Both the position numbers and the translations under genes were made by a program. Source: Bryobacterales bacterium (GTDB taxonomy: Bacteria > Acidobacteriota > Terriglobia > Bryobacterales > Bryobacteraceae). Taken from it: a stretch of 62,852 nt of DNA. Below are positions 10,401 to 18,450 of the stretch, one piece after another. How positions within the stretch are numbered: position 1 is the stretch's first letter; every line of letters begins with the position of its first letter. Below the pieces are notes generated by a model that searched no databases, was not told the DNA's origin, and saw nothing but the letters and a program-made list of their open reading frames with translations. The stretch covers positions 1 through 62,852 of the forward strand of contig JAOAPR010000145.1 of NCBI GenBank assembly GCA_025463005.1. Direction: 5' to 3'.

Positions 10401-13397
10401 CAGGGCTACGACACTACATTGAAGGCCGTGAGTTACGGGCGCATCTTTCCGCAGTGCGAGCCTTCCATGACTGAATCAGGCGATCCGAGCTTTGCCTTCC
10501 GTACTCCTGGTTGTATTGAAAACAGCTTCAATCCTTCTAAGCTCAGTGAGGCCAGAGCGCGAAATTCTGAAGTGCAAAACGCCTTTCGAGTCGCCTACCA
10601 AGGGAACGCCACGAGCCAGGTGAAAGCTCTCGGAGACCAAGCGTACTGCGCCCAGTGGGGCGTTTCGAGTTTCACCCAGCCGGGTTACTGCACCGAGGGC
10701 ATAACAGCGTCCAATTTGCTAGATGCCAATTTGGCAAGCTACAAGTGGACGGGGTTCTTCTTTGGCGTGGGAATGGCGCATCAGTGGCCCGCTGTGCGGG
10801 TCGGGGGCGTGAGCGCACCCGTCTGGCTGAGCACGCCCATTAGCTTCACTCTGGGCGCCGCTGCCAGTGTGCGGATTACTGTTACGCAGCCATCGAGTGC
10901 GACGAAACAATACGTGTGCTCATCGTCTCCTTGCCAAGTGGACGTGGACGCGCGCCAGGGAGCCCACTGGGCCCAAATCGACTATCTGTCGAGCACCGGG
11001 CAGACTCTTTCGACGTCACAGCCAACCTTGATTTCGGCCTCCGGGGTGAGTATTACGGGAACGGGGACCGTTGTCACGCCGCCATCAGTTACGGCGAATC
11101 CGAGCGTTAGTCCGGGGCCAGGAACCTATACCTCAGCACAAACAGTAACCGTCAGCACAACCACTTCGGGGGCCTCGATCCGTTACACCACCGACGGAAC
11201 GACGCCTAGCTCCACTGTGGGAACAGTGTATGTCGGACCGGTTTCGGTGAGCAGCAGCCTGACTCTGAAGGCGATCGGCTACAAGGCTGGGATGACGGAC
11301 AGCACGGTTACGTCGGCCAGCTACGTAATCAGCGCCGGCGGGAGCAACACGGCGGTGTTCGTCAAAACCGACACGGTCACGCAAGGCACCTGGAAAGGGG
11401 TGTATGGGGTCCATGGGTACAACGTGATCGAGGACACGCTGTCATACCCGTCCTACGTGACGGTGACGCCTGTCGGCAAATCAAGCTACATATGGACCAA
11501 CTCGACCAGCGATGTGCGCGGACTGCAGAAACCCGCCTCACCCGCTGACCGGATTGCGGCGACCTGGTTTACCTCCGGCAGCTTTACCATTGATCTGAAC
11601 TTCAACGATGGCGCTCCACACCAGCTCGCGGTTTCCTGTCTGGATTGGGACGCAGGGGGACGGATCCAAACGGTCAGCATTCTGGATGGCGTCACCAATG
11701 CAGTGCTGGACAGTCAAAACGTAGATAGTTTTCAAAACGGCAAGTACCTGGTGTGGAACCTGACGGGTCACGTACTCCTGCGGGTGACCAACACGGGACC
11801 GATCAACGCGACCATCAGTGGCCTGTTCTTCGATCCGGCCAGCCCCGGATCAACGGCGCCGGTGACCACACCGACGTTCAATCCACCGGCGGGAACGTAT
11901 AGTTCAGCGCAAGCCGTGACCATCAGCACAACCACGGCGGATGCCTCGATTCGCTATACCACCGATGGGAGCACGCCGACCTCGTCCACGGGAACTCTGT
12001 ACTCCGGCCCGGTCAGCGTCAATAGCAGCATGACATTGAAGGCGATTGCCTACCGGATCGGGATGACCGACAGCGCCGTGGCTTCAGGGAACTATACGAT
12101 CCAAGCGACGACCCAAAGCGCGACGTCCACGCCTACATACAACCCAGCCGGAGGAACATTTAGTTCTGCCCAAGTGGTGACCATCAGTTCAGCGACGGCG
12201 GGAGCCGCGATTCGCTACACCACCGACGGGAGCACGCCGACCTCGTCCACGGGAATCCTCTACTCAGGTCCGATCAGCGTCAATAGCAGCGTAATCCTGA
12301 AGGCGATCGCCTACAAGGTCGGCATGACCGATAGCTCAGTAAATGCCGCGACCTACACGATTTCGGGCGGACCGACGACGGGTGGGCGGCTGGGCTGGTA
12401 TAACACCGCCTGGACCAACCGGAAGGCCATTACTATTGATCACACTAAGGTGTCAGGCGCGAGCAATCTGACCAACTTCCCGATGCTGTTTTCAGTCACG
12501 GACCCGAGCCTGAGGACGGTGGGCAAAGAAGGAAAAGTCGGTAAGCCGGACGGAACCGACATTCTGTTTACGGCCGCTGACGGCGTCACCAAACTCGTCC
12601 ACGAACTGGAGTATTACGGCACCTCTACCGGCCAGGTAGTCGCCTGGGTACGGCTGCCGGCGTTGTCGCCCACCACAGACACCGTCCTCTATGTCTATTA
12701 CGGCAACGCAGGGGCCACCGACCAGCAGAATAAAACCGCGGTATGGGACACCAACTACAAATTGGTGTGGCATCTGGGCAACGGAACGTTTCTCAGCGGC
12801 GCGGACTCGACCAGTAACAAAACCAATGGGATCGCCTATGGTGGTGCGGGCGCCGGCAAGATGGGTGGAGGCGCCGCCGGTATGGTGGAAGGTATATCCA
12901 TCGGCTTGCCGAATGGCGACCAAACACGCACGCTGGAATGCTGGTTTAGGATTACCGGCAACAGCGGCTCGGATCAGTCCATTTGCGGCATGGGATTTGA
13001 CTCGGGAACCGGCACCATCTTTTCGCTTACGTATCGTGCTGCCGGATACAAGCTGGTTCTGGATGCTAGCGGGATCACGCAATCGCTTTCATGGACTTAC
13101 GACTCGAATTGGCACCATCTGGCCGCGTCCTACACTAGCGGCGCTGGTCTGCAAAATGCTGCCGTATACCTGGACGGCGTCTTGAAACCGACGACCGGTA
13201 AAAAGGGAACGCTCGCGACGCCATCGACCACCTATTTCGACGTGCTACACAACCCAGCTTATCCGCTGAACGACATGACAGGAGTGGTGGACGAATTTCG
13301 CATTTCCAACACAGCGCGTCCCGCCGGCTGGATTCTCACTGGGTACAACAATCAGAATTCGCCTGGCACGTTCTTTACCGTGGGCCGCGAGGAGTGA
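7449..13397 (+). CDS. Giant secreted modular protein, paralog 1 (CHB_HEX, DUF2341, LamG-like)
   Basis: A 1982-residue exported protein. The ATG at 7449 gives a clean signal peptide (MRGLLLLLPLTVFAGQS); the frame extends to 7371 without one. Order of parts, approximate residues: concanavalin-like beta domain (20-190); PKD-like domain (225-305); a block shared with both downstream paralogs, beginning FGPMIAFGQNPWGYADER (about 326) and ending FFFGVGMAHQWPAVR (about 1115). Inside that block are small beta modules with CYDGRG and NGTTW motifs and helical stretches. Then come a chitobiase-like C-terminal repeat (1216-1294), a module with TQGTWKGVYG (1298-1467), two more chitobiase-like repeats (1472-1638), a DUF2341-like domain (1650-1770) and a LamG-like domain (1813-1981). 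Function unknown. The outer modules suggest binding to carbohydrate or to the cell surface. A strong terminator follows. Confidence 0.85.
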   Translation: MRGLLLLLPLTVFAGQSLVLTPGVTIAVADPNLPQSQSWRVEFQVHDWALPPQGIQNAYVFALGGTGAKAEIWPDGRLVLSDLRDSVSPSQPCFLSLNGRQNVLVRFQRDASNMRLACEIWNSDGTGYQQDSQAIISINSWTQSGGALGSANTNTDLAFLRVFGTILPDGGRPPVTADSGDLLNLTFSSSGSFSIATTGVSYVPTPGQNPVAFAKTYGAPAWNNWVSLRAGFPAQLDGSRSYSLADASSAVTYQWGQISGPTTVRWSDPTSATPTIEGLIFGTYMVQLTVKDIAGNTASTNLEFGAVATDANGVVVQADPAADKLFGPMIAFGQNPWGYADERALKATTLRSAAYDQQGLTTPTWQVPLSGTMTYNYWPPSTLLTAAISPTSMSIQVNDATQFDLTTFPTRILLGNAPFEEIRICSATGNTLQVCYDGRGWRAGSWYHFATANDWTAGTRVSQVKMTGTGTRFLTDFCPAGPGWSGPISYQDGTVTANAGSTSLVGNGTTWADGNAGGRAIRIEGTHSGGIPFVFHAYVSAVNGTTSLTLARPWPADADSGSFNYSLLNADTRSVTPHYTRNDGTDGIIYVPTSGCESDTTLYTSMWWDNGITGLQTDKQYAFMDGAGYNGDFGPNYYDEVLAHYALYYRSGWAPARDAARKIGDNWLNYPEIANGDAGGAPRRMSITGVVANAVLDGRTKNWSALRTFANRGVSAITEDCNADVRENAYALSWLSLAALFDPVDTGSSTDPNQRSYWKSKLAAASARDAFCGGSDHSWKTGFYWNPGAYPPLTVTNGSAIATGTNLPASMCPYVANGTGIATAYSAIISGTGFQAGNKILVTGTRYGQPFTGAFEFRADSPYQASLSVLWPGDSGSVSWMVEGNEPSQTFETISLDNVTDARFGQIWACRWDNPSQITLNRPWVGTGTETVHAFRYNLVGRGVQPFMLGIKTLQMGYGSLIDDATTSTNYAQLAKDAANWILNQGYDTTLKAVSYGRIFPQCEPSMTESGDPSFAFRTPGCIENSFNPSKLSEARARNSEVQNAFRVAYQGNATSQVKALGDQAYCAQWGVSSFTQPGYCTEGITASNLLDANLASYKWTGFFFGVGMAHQWPAVRVGGVSAPVWLSTPISFTLGAAASVRITVTQPSSATKQYVCSSSPCQVDVDARQGAHWAQIDYLSSTGQTLSTSQPTLISASGVSITGTGTVVTPPSVTANPSVSPGPGTYTSAQTVTVSTTTSGASIRYTTDGTTPSSTVGTVYVGPVSVSSSLTLKAIGYKAGMTDSTVTSASYVISAGGSNTAVFVKTDTVTQGTWKGVYGVHGYNVIEDTLSYPSYVTVTPVGKSSYIWTNSTSDVRGLQKPASPADRIAATWFTSGSFTIDLNFNDGAPHQLAVSCLDWDAGGRIQTVSILDGVTNAVLDSQNVDSFQNGKYLVWNLTGHVLLRVTNTGPINATISGLFFDPASPGSTAPVTTPTFNPPAGTYSSAQAVTISTTTADASIRYTTDGSTPTSSTGTLYSGPVSVNSSMTLKAIAYRIGMTDSAVASGNYTIQATTQSATSTPTYNPAGGTFSSAQVVTISSATAGAAIRYTTDGSTPTSSTGILYSGPISVNSSVILKAIAYKVGMTDSSVNAATYTISGGPTTGGRLGWYNTAWTNRKAITIDHTKVSGASNLTNFPMLFSVTDPSLRTVGKEGKVGKPDGTDILFTAADGVTKLVHELEYYGTSTGQVVAWVRLPALSPTTDTVLYVYYGNAGATDQQNKTAVWDTNYKLVWHLGNGTFLSGADSTSNKTNGIAYGGAGAGKMGGGAAGMVEGISIGLPNGDQTRTLECWFRITGNSGSDQSICGMGFDSGTGTIFSLTYRAAGYKLVLDASGITQSLSWTYDSNWHHLAASYTSGAGLQNAAVYLDGVLKPTTGKKGTLATPSTTYFDVLHNPAYPLNDMTGVVDEFRISNTARPAGWILTGYNNQNSPGTFFTVGREE
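11095..11935 (+). repeat. Long inverted repeat, copy A (inside giant paralog 1)
   Basis: This segment codes for a chitobiase-like repeat, the GTWKGVYG module and the start of the next repeat. The same module is encoded on the minus strand at about 21965-22815. By eye a 160-base section (11680-11845) is about 92 percent identical, with a 40-base exact match at 11725-11764 against 22125-22164 reversed. Exact limits need an alignment. Confidence 0.8.
11872..12367 (+). repeat. Tandem pair of chitobiase-like C-terminal repeats
   Basis: Two direct repeats of about 245 bases code for adjacent domains, each with SIRYTTDGSTPTSSTG or a near copy, followed by LYSGP and an LKAIAY segment. The copies are strikingly similar at DNA level (for example around 11960-12060 and 12210-12310), pointing to recent duplication or gene conversion. 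Confidence 0.75.
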
Positions 13398-13442
13398 CCT
13401 GACGTTCAGCGCAAGCCGGATGATTTAATTCGCAAGACAGGC

Positions 13443-13474
13443 GGGCCGCTGAGTGATCAGCGGCCCTTTTTTTT
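13443..13474 (+). terminator. Rho-independent terminator after giant paralog 1
   Basis: A perfect 9-bp stem, GGGCCGCTG (13443-13451) with CAGCGGCCC (13458-13466), a 6-base loop, then eight T residues (13467-13474). It lies 46 bases after the stop codon of the upstream gene. Confidence 0.9.
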
Positions 13475-13678
13475 GTTGCACGGCGAGGCACGGCCGGCCA
13501 TCTGATTATCAACAAGGCCTCCTCCTTCGATAGCAACTGCTTTCGGAATTTGAGAAGTCGCGCGTCTGTATCAGTTGGCTGTTCCGGCCCGGCGAAACAG
13601 ACCTTCATGAAATCCTTCGGATGGAAACCTTTCACGGTAGGAACAAGAGGGGGCGCAGAGGAGGTTTTTCGAAACGCC

Positions 13679-14395
13679 ATGATTCGTGCACGATTGATTT
13701 GGGTGGCCTGCTGGAGCACCCCAGTGGCTGCTCAAACCCAGGTCGACCTAAGGACCCCAGTCCAAAAGCGTGGATTTTCAAGCTGCGCCGTGTACCAAGC
13801 CGTTTAAGAGCGGAAGGGCGCTGCCGGTAACATGCACGCAGCGAGAGATGTTCTTTCTGATCACTGCGCCCCCCGGAATAAACGCTTACGGCTGTCTCGA
13901 ATGGAAGCGGCTGCTTTTCTGAGCGAGGAGGGGGAGTTACGACGATCAAGAATACCGGCATAACAGTAGGCGCACTGTCTATCCTGGATCTATCCAGCAG
14001 ACCGGGAGTGTTGTTGACGACCAGTGATTCGGGCAAAGCATCGTCATTCAATCCAGCTTGTACACGGCGGTCATTCTGACACGCAGTTCGGAAAAATCGG
14101 GAGCATCCTTGCTCTGTGCGTCGGGCAGCGGCTCGGGCACGACTTACACGTGCTTTCTCTCACCGACGTTGTCCACCTACACGACGGGCATGGTCCTATA
14201 TTGGAAGCCCGATGCGAATGGATCGGAGGGGCTACGACGCTCAACGTCGATACCCTGGGACCGGCCGCTGTGAAACTGACGGATGGAATCACAAATCCGG
14301 CGCCAGGAGACATCATGGCGGGCCGGGTTTACGAAATTTGGTACGACGGTACCAGCTTCCGATTACTGAACCCCTTTGTTCCACCCGGTGTCCTC
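13679..14395 (+). pseudogene. Decayed secreted tail-fibre-like protein gene
   Basis: No single frame is open, but consecutive pieces in different frames join into one protein. They are: a signal peptide and start (MIRARLIWVACWSTPVAAQ, 13679), then QVDLRTPVQ; next frame VDFQAAPCTKPFKSG to FFLITAPPGINAYGC (from 13770); next VTTIKNTGITVGALSIL (from 13936) to GVLLTTSDSGK; next SIVIQSSLYTAVILTRSS to MVLYWKPDANG (about 14040-14225); last GGATTLNVDTLG to YEIWYDGTSFRLLNP. At least four frameshifts are needed. The ATTLNVDxLG ... AGDI ... YDGTSF pattern resembles phage tail-fibre and related surface proteins; that match is from memory, not a search. It lies between giant paralogs 1 and 2 in the same orientation. 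Confidence 0.75.
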
Positions 14396-14548
14396 GCAGA
14401 GGTGCGGCCGGCTTGCGGCGTGGCCGTTCGCGACGACGGGCGCAAAAGACGGTCTGTCCGTGTGTGACAAGGATGTTGCCAATGCGTATGCGTGGAGGAC
14501 TTTATACTAGCGATGCGCTGCCATAGAATGTTGTTATTGAATGCGAGT

Positions 14549-17500
14549 ATGAAAATCTCCGCAGTCTGGGCCTTACTGACTCTCCCACTATGGGCAGGAG
14601 AATCCCTTCGCATAAACGGGAGCCAGACCGCAACTAACACCTCGGTTGCAGCGCAGGGAATCAACGCTCCCTGCCGGATGGAGTTCCAACTTAGTTTCAC
14701 CTCGAGCCCTAAAGACGGGCACCCGGCTAATATAAACGCCTGTGCAATCATCGTTCAATACAACACCGGCTTTCTGACGATTCACGACGACAACGCGCGC
14801 TGGGGCTGCTGTTTCAATATCTCGCTCGCCAATTTCACGTCGAATTGGCTGATTGTACGTTATCAGCAGATTCCATCCGGTAGCGGCGGCACGTTCACCT
14901 GGGAAGCGTGGGACATTAACGGCGTTCTCCAGGTCTCCCACACCGAAACCTACGCGGGCACATCGGGGTCCAATTCAAACGGCGCGAGTGTGGGATCGAC
15001 GGGCAATCAGAACTCCTCTTGGGGATTCTTCCGTTTGTACACCACGACCGTGCCGCTAGGGTCGGCTGAGCCGACGTTCGCCGACAACGGCAATCTCCTT
15101 GAGTGGAAATTCAACACAAGCCTCGCAGATGCGAGCGGACGCGGATACACGGCAACCTCTAACGGGGGCACTCCCGCAAAGTCATGTGGTTCGACGCCGT
15201 GCTATGAGGCGACCTCCGGGCAATCTTTAGTCACGGCGGTCATCAAGGCTACACCGGCCGCTGCTTGGGGTAATCCGCCATCCTGGCGGGCCGGCACTAA
15301 CGTTGGCCTAGACTGCTCCGGCAGCATCTCGATGGCGGATTCCGGCGGGACACCCTCGTGCTTCTGGCAGATTTCGGGCCCATCCAGACCTGTGTGGTCG
15401 CCGAGCCAGACCGCCGTCCGGCCAACGCTCACGGGGATTGTATTTGGAAACTATCATGTGCAACTCGTGGCGACGAGCTCCAGCGGATCGGCTACCGCAA
15501 CAGCGGACATCGGCGCGGTAGCACAGGACTCAAATGGCGTCGTCGTCAATGCCGATCCGAACGTAGACATGGTCTTTGGTCCGATGATCGCGTTAGGCAA
15601 GAATCCCTGGGGCTGGGCAGATGAGCGGCAGTATGCAATGATCGCGTTACAGACTGCGTACCTATCGTCAAGAGACTATAATCCCCCGCCCTTCGTGAAG
15701 AAGGCTCAAGGCACCATTGCATATAAATTCGGCGGGAATCTCAACTGTACGACCTTGAGCAGCGGCATCACCGCCACTACGCTTTCGATCCGCGTAACCA
15801 ATGCCAGTTGCCTTAGTCTCTCAACCCTTCCCGGAACGCCGACCGATATTATCGTCGGGACGGAACTGATTCGGATTTGCTCAACATCGGCCACCTCTGG
15901 CGCGGCTACACTCACAGCCTGCTACGACGGGCGAGGAGCAGCGAGAGGCTCATTCAGCTACAACGGCGGGCTCACAACTCAGGTCGCGGCGCAAAGCTGG
16001 TCGAGCGGCACCGGGGTTGGAGATGAAATGACCACCGGCACGAACACCCTTTTCGCAACCGACGCAGCCAGGCCTGTGTGTCCAGCAGGCGTCCCGGGAC
16101 CTCCTGGACGGGTGGTGTACTCAACTGGAACGGTCACGTTGATAGGAAATTCCGCAGTCATCAGCGGGAGCGGTACCACCTGGAATGCCGGGAATGGCGT
16201 GGTTGCGGGCAACATGGTCCGCATACAGGCGACGCACGCCGGAGGAACAGCGTTCGTCACATGGGCTGTCATTAACTCAGTTGACAGCACCAGCCAGATT
16301 ACTCTGAGTCGCGCCATGCCCTCTGATGTGGATGCGGGACCCTTCAGCTACAAAATAACAGGACCCCTCTATTTCTCCTCGGAGGCAACGATCCCTGGCA
16401 CGTCCTCCGTGACCAATGTGGCCCAAGACATCCAGATCTGTGAGTCAGAAACGCGATTGTCCACACAGATCTACTTCGAGGGAGGAGCAATCTTCGGGAC
16501 CTCCATCAGCGGGGTTCAGTATAGCTACAAGCTCTCGCTGGGCGCGACCAGCTTCACCTTCCAGCCGAATTATTATGGGACCGGCCTAGCCGCGCGTTCA
16601 CTCTACTACCGCTCAGGCTACGGCCCCGCAAAGACGCTGGCCGATAACATCGACGAGTACTGGATAAACGATCCCGAGGTCTGCGCTGGATACTGTCTCA
16701 ATGCAACCACCGGCATTCGCATGGCTGGGGGGGTTATTGGGGCGCTAGCCGACAAGGTCACTAACAAGAACACCATCCTCTCTTGGGATCACTTCCGAAA
16801 CTTCGGAACCAATGCGGCGCGGATGGCTTCCAGTCGGGATTGCGCTTATTCTGATACACGGGACACCGGGGGAATGGAGGCGGTGGTCGCGCTACTCGCA
16901 CTGTTTGACACGGCTCAGCAGGCTACCTGGAACGCCATCCTGTACGGCAACTCAGACTCGTTTTACGTATGGGACCAAGCCTGCAAAGGTGCGAATAATA
17001 GTTGGGCGAACAGTTTATACTTCAATCCCAGCACGACGGTTACGTTAACGTCCGGGAGTACTGCTGTGGTCGCGATTTCCGGCATATTCTCAAACAGCGT
17101 TACGGGGAACAATGGCTGCAGCGGTGTTGCTAGCGGCACAGCAACGGCCACGGCGGGCTCGGACATCCTGACGCGCATCAGCGGAACTTACTCTGCCGGT
17201 GCGTACCAAATCGCAATCACGGGGACTCGGCTGGGCAGCTCTTACACGCTGATCACGGATTATCGGAATGACAACACCAATCACCTGACCCTCGGCGGCA
17301 AATGGCCCGCCGACGCCGATAGTGGGACGGTAAGCTGGACCACCGTTGCCTACCCGTTCAACGTCACGGCATTCGCTATAGACAGCTCCGACTCTTCTGC
17401 CCTGGCGCACAACTTCATTTGTACCTATGTCGATCCGACCCACATAACATTGAATCGTCCATGGCCCTTGGAAAGCGGCACTACACGTCATATATCCAGC

Positions 17501-18319
17501 TCCAACCTGGAGGGGAAAGGACAGCAACCCTTCATGTTGGGAGGCTCCAAATCCTTGGCGCTCCAATGGGCGGCGCTCAATTCCAACCCCACGATCGCTT
17601 CTGCCTTCAACACCGAACTTCAGCAGGCCGCTGGCTGGATGTTCACTACCGGATTCGATCCCTACACCCTAGGGCCTTACTACGGACGTATATTCAATGC
17701 CTGCGAACCGGTGATTGTTCCTTCCACCAACTTCCCTGCGTATCTTAGGCAATCCGGTTGCGCGGACGGAATCAGTCTGGATGGAATCATTGCATCGCGC
17801 GAGCTGACGGCGGAATCCTCTACCGCGTTGCGGGCCTATTACGCTTCGCAGGGAAATTCGGCGGCAGCGAAGCTGTGGGCCGATACCCAGTACGGGGCAC
17901 TGTGGTCGAGGACCGGCTTTGACACCGGCGGTGTCTACGCCGACAACACATCTGCCGGAAATAACATAGGCGCCAGTAACCTCACGGACAACTACCTTGG
18001 TTCCTTCAAGTGGCCAGGCTTTTTCTTCGGCATGGGGATGGTTCACCAGTGGCCCGCAGCGCGGCTCGGCGGGGTAGCGCCAGGGCTGCCCCGAACGTTG
18101 AGCGTCACCTGCAACATCTCCGGTGTAATCAACGCCACCAAATGCCGAGTGACTCTCACGAAGCCGGACGGATCGACCGTGACAAACACCTGCACATCGA
18201 GTCCGTGCGCAGTAACGGCGGATGCCCGCCAAGGCGACCACTTGCTGAAGGTGGACTACGTAAGCGCTTCGAATGCCGTGTTGAACCCCGGAGATGCAGC
18301 GCCGGTGAGAGTTCCTTAA
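14549..18319 (+). CDS. Large secreted protein, paralog 2 of the exoprotein family
   Basis: A 1256-residue exported protein. The ATG at 14549 starts a signal peptide (MKISAVWALLTLPLWAGES); upstream in-frame ATGs at 14528 and 14513 are possible. It has the same order as paralog 1: concanavalin-like beta domain, PKD-like domain, then FGPMIALGKNPWGWADER (about residue 340), beta modules with IRICS...CYDGRG and SGSGTTWNAGNG, helical stretches, and FFFGMGMVHQWPAARLGG near the end. It finishes with a short beta domain (CRVTLTKPDG, CTSSPCAVTADARQG) also found in paralog 1 and lacks the chitobiase, DUF2341 and LamG extension. It may therefore represent the basic form of the family. No known catalytic motif was recognised. 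Confidence 0.85.
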   Translation: MKISAVWALLTLPLWAGESLRINGSQTATNTSVAAQGINAPCRMEFQLSFTSSPKDGHPANINACAIIVQYNTGFLTIHDDNARWGCCFNISLANFTSNWLIVRYQQIPSGSGGTFTWEAWDINGVLQVSHTETYAGTSGSNSNGASVGSTGNQNSSWGFFRLYTTTVPLGSAEPTFADNGNLLEWKFNTSLADASGRGYTATSNGGTPAKSCGSTPCYEATSGQSLVTAVIKATPAAAWGNPPSWRAGTNVGLDCSGSISMADSGGTPSCFWQISGPSRPVWSPSQTAVRPTLTGIVFGNYHVQLVATSSSGSATATADIGAVAQDSNGVVVNADPNVDMVFGPMIALGKNPWGWADERQYAMIALQTAYLSSRDYNPPPFVKKAQGTIAYKFGGNLNCTTLSSGITATTLSIRVTNASCLSLSTLPGTPTDIIVGTELIRICSTSATSGAATLTACYDGRGAARGSFSYNGGLTTQVAAQSWSSGTGVGDEMTTGTNTLFATDAARPVCPAGVPGPPGRVVYSTGTVTLIGNSAVISGSGTTWNAGNGVVAGNMVRIQATHAGGTAFVTWAVINSVDSTSQITLSRAMPSDVDAGPFSYKITGPLYFSSEATIPGTSSVTNVAQDIQICESETRLSTQIYFEGGAIFGTSISGVQYSYKLSLGATSFTFQPNYYGTGLAARSLYYRSGYGPAKTLADNIDEYWINDPEVCAGYCLNATTGIRMAGGVIGALADKVTNKNTILSWDHFRNFGTNAARMASSRDCAYSDTRDTGGMEAVVALLALFDTAQQATWNAILYGNSDSFYVWDQACKGANNSWANSLYFNPSTTVTLTSGSTAVVAISGIFSNSVTGNNGCSGVASGTATATAGSDILTRISGTYSAGAYQIAITGTRLGSSYTLITDYRNDNTNHLTLGGKWPADADSGTVSWTTVAYPFNVTAFAIDSSDSSALAHNFICTYVDPTHITLNRPWPLESGTTRHISSSNLEGKGQQPFMLGGSKSLALQWAALNSNPTIASAFNTELQQAAGWMFTTGFDPYTLGPYYGRIFNACEPVIVPSTNFPAYLRQSGCADGISLDGIIASRELTAESSTALRAYYASQGNSAAAKLWADTQYGALWSRTGFDTGGVYADNTSAGNNIGASNLTDNYLGSFKWPGFFFGMGMVHQWPAARLGGVAPGLPRTLSVTCNISGVINATKCRVTLTKPDGSTVTNTCTSSPCAVTADARQGDHLLKVDYVSASNAVLNPGDAAPVRVP

Positions 18320-18450
18320 CGGATCGAATTTTCTAATAGCATTCGTTTCAATGATCCAGTGAAATTAGGGGGGCGGGATTTACCTTAGGTGATCGGGTAT
18401 AAGAGCCCTAGTGACGCGCCGATTCGACGATAATAAAAGAAAATAAACAG

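Noticed and set aside
11872-12367. Repeats as a CRISPR-like array
   Set aside because: They are long coding repeats for protein domains; no short repeats with unique spacers occur anywhere in the window.
14024-14467. 147-codon frame as an independent gene
   Set aside because: Only its central part matches the fibre-like pattern; the preceding parts of the same protein are in other frames, so it is a piece of a pseudogene.
14476-14508. TTGCCA and TATACT as a promoter for paralog 2
   Set aside because: The spacing is 21 bases and there is no extended -10; the TATACT alone is not enough.
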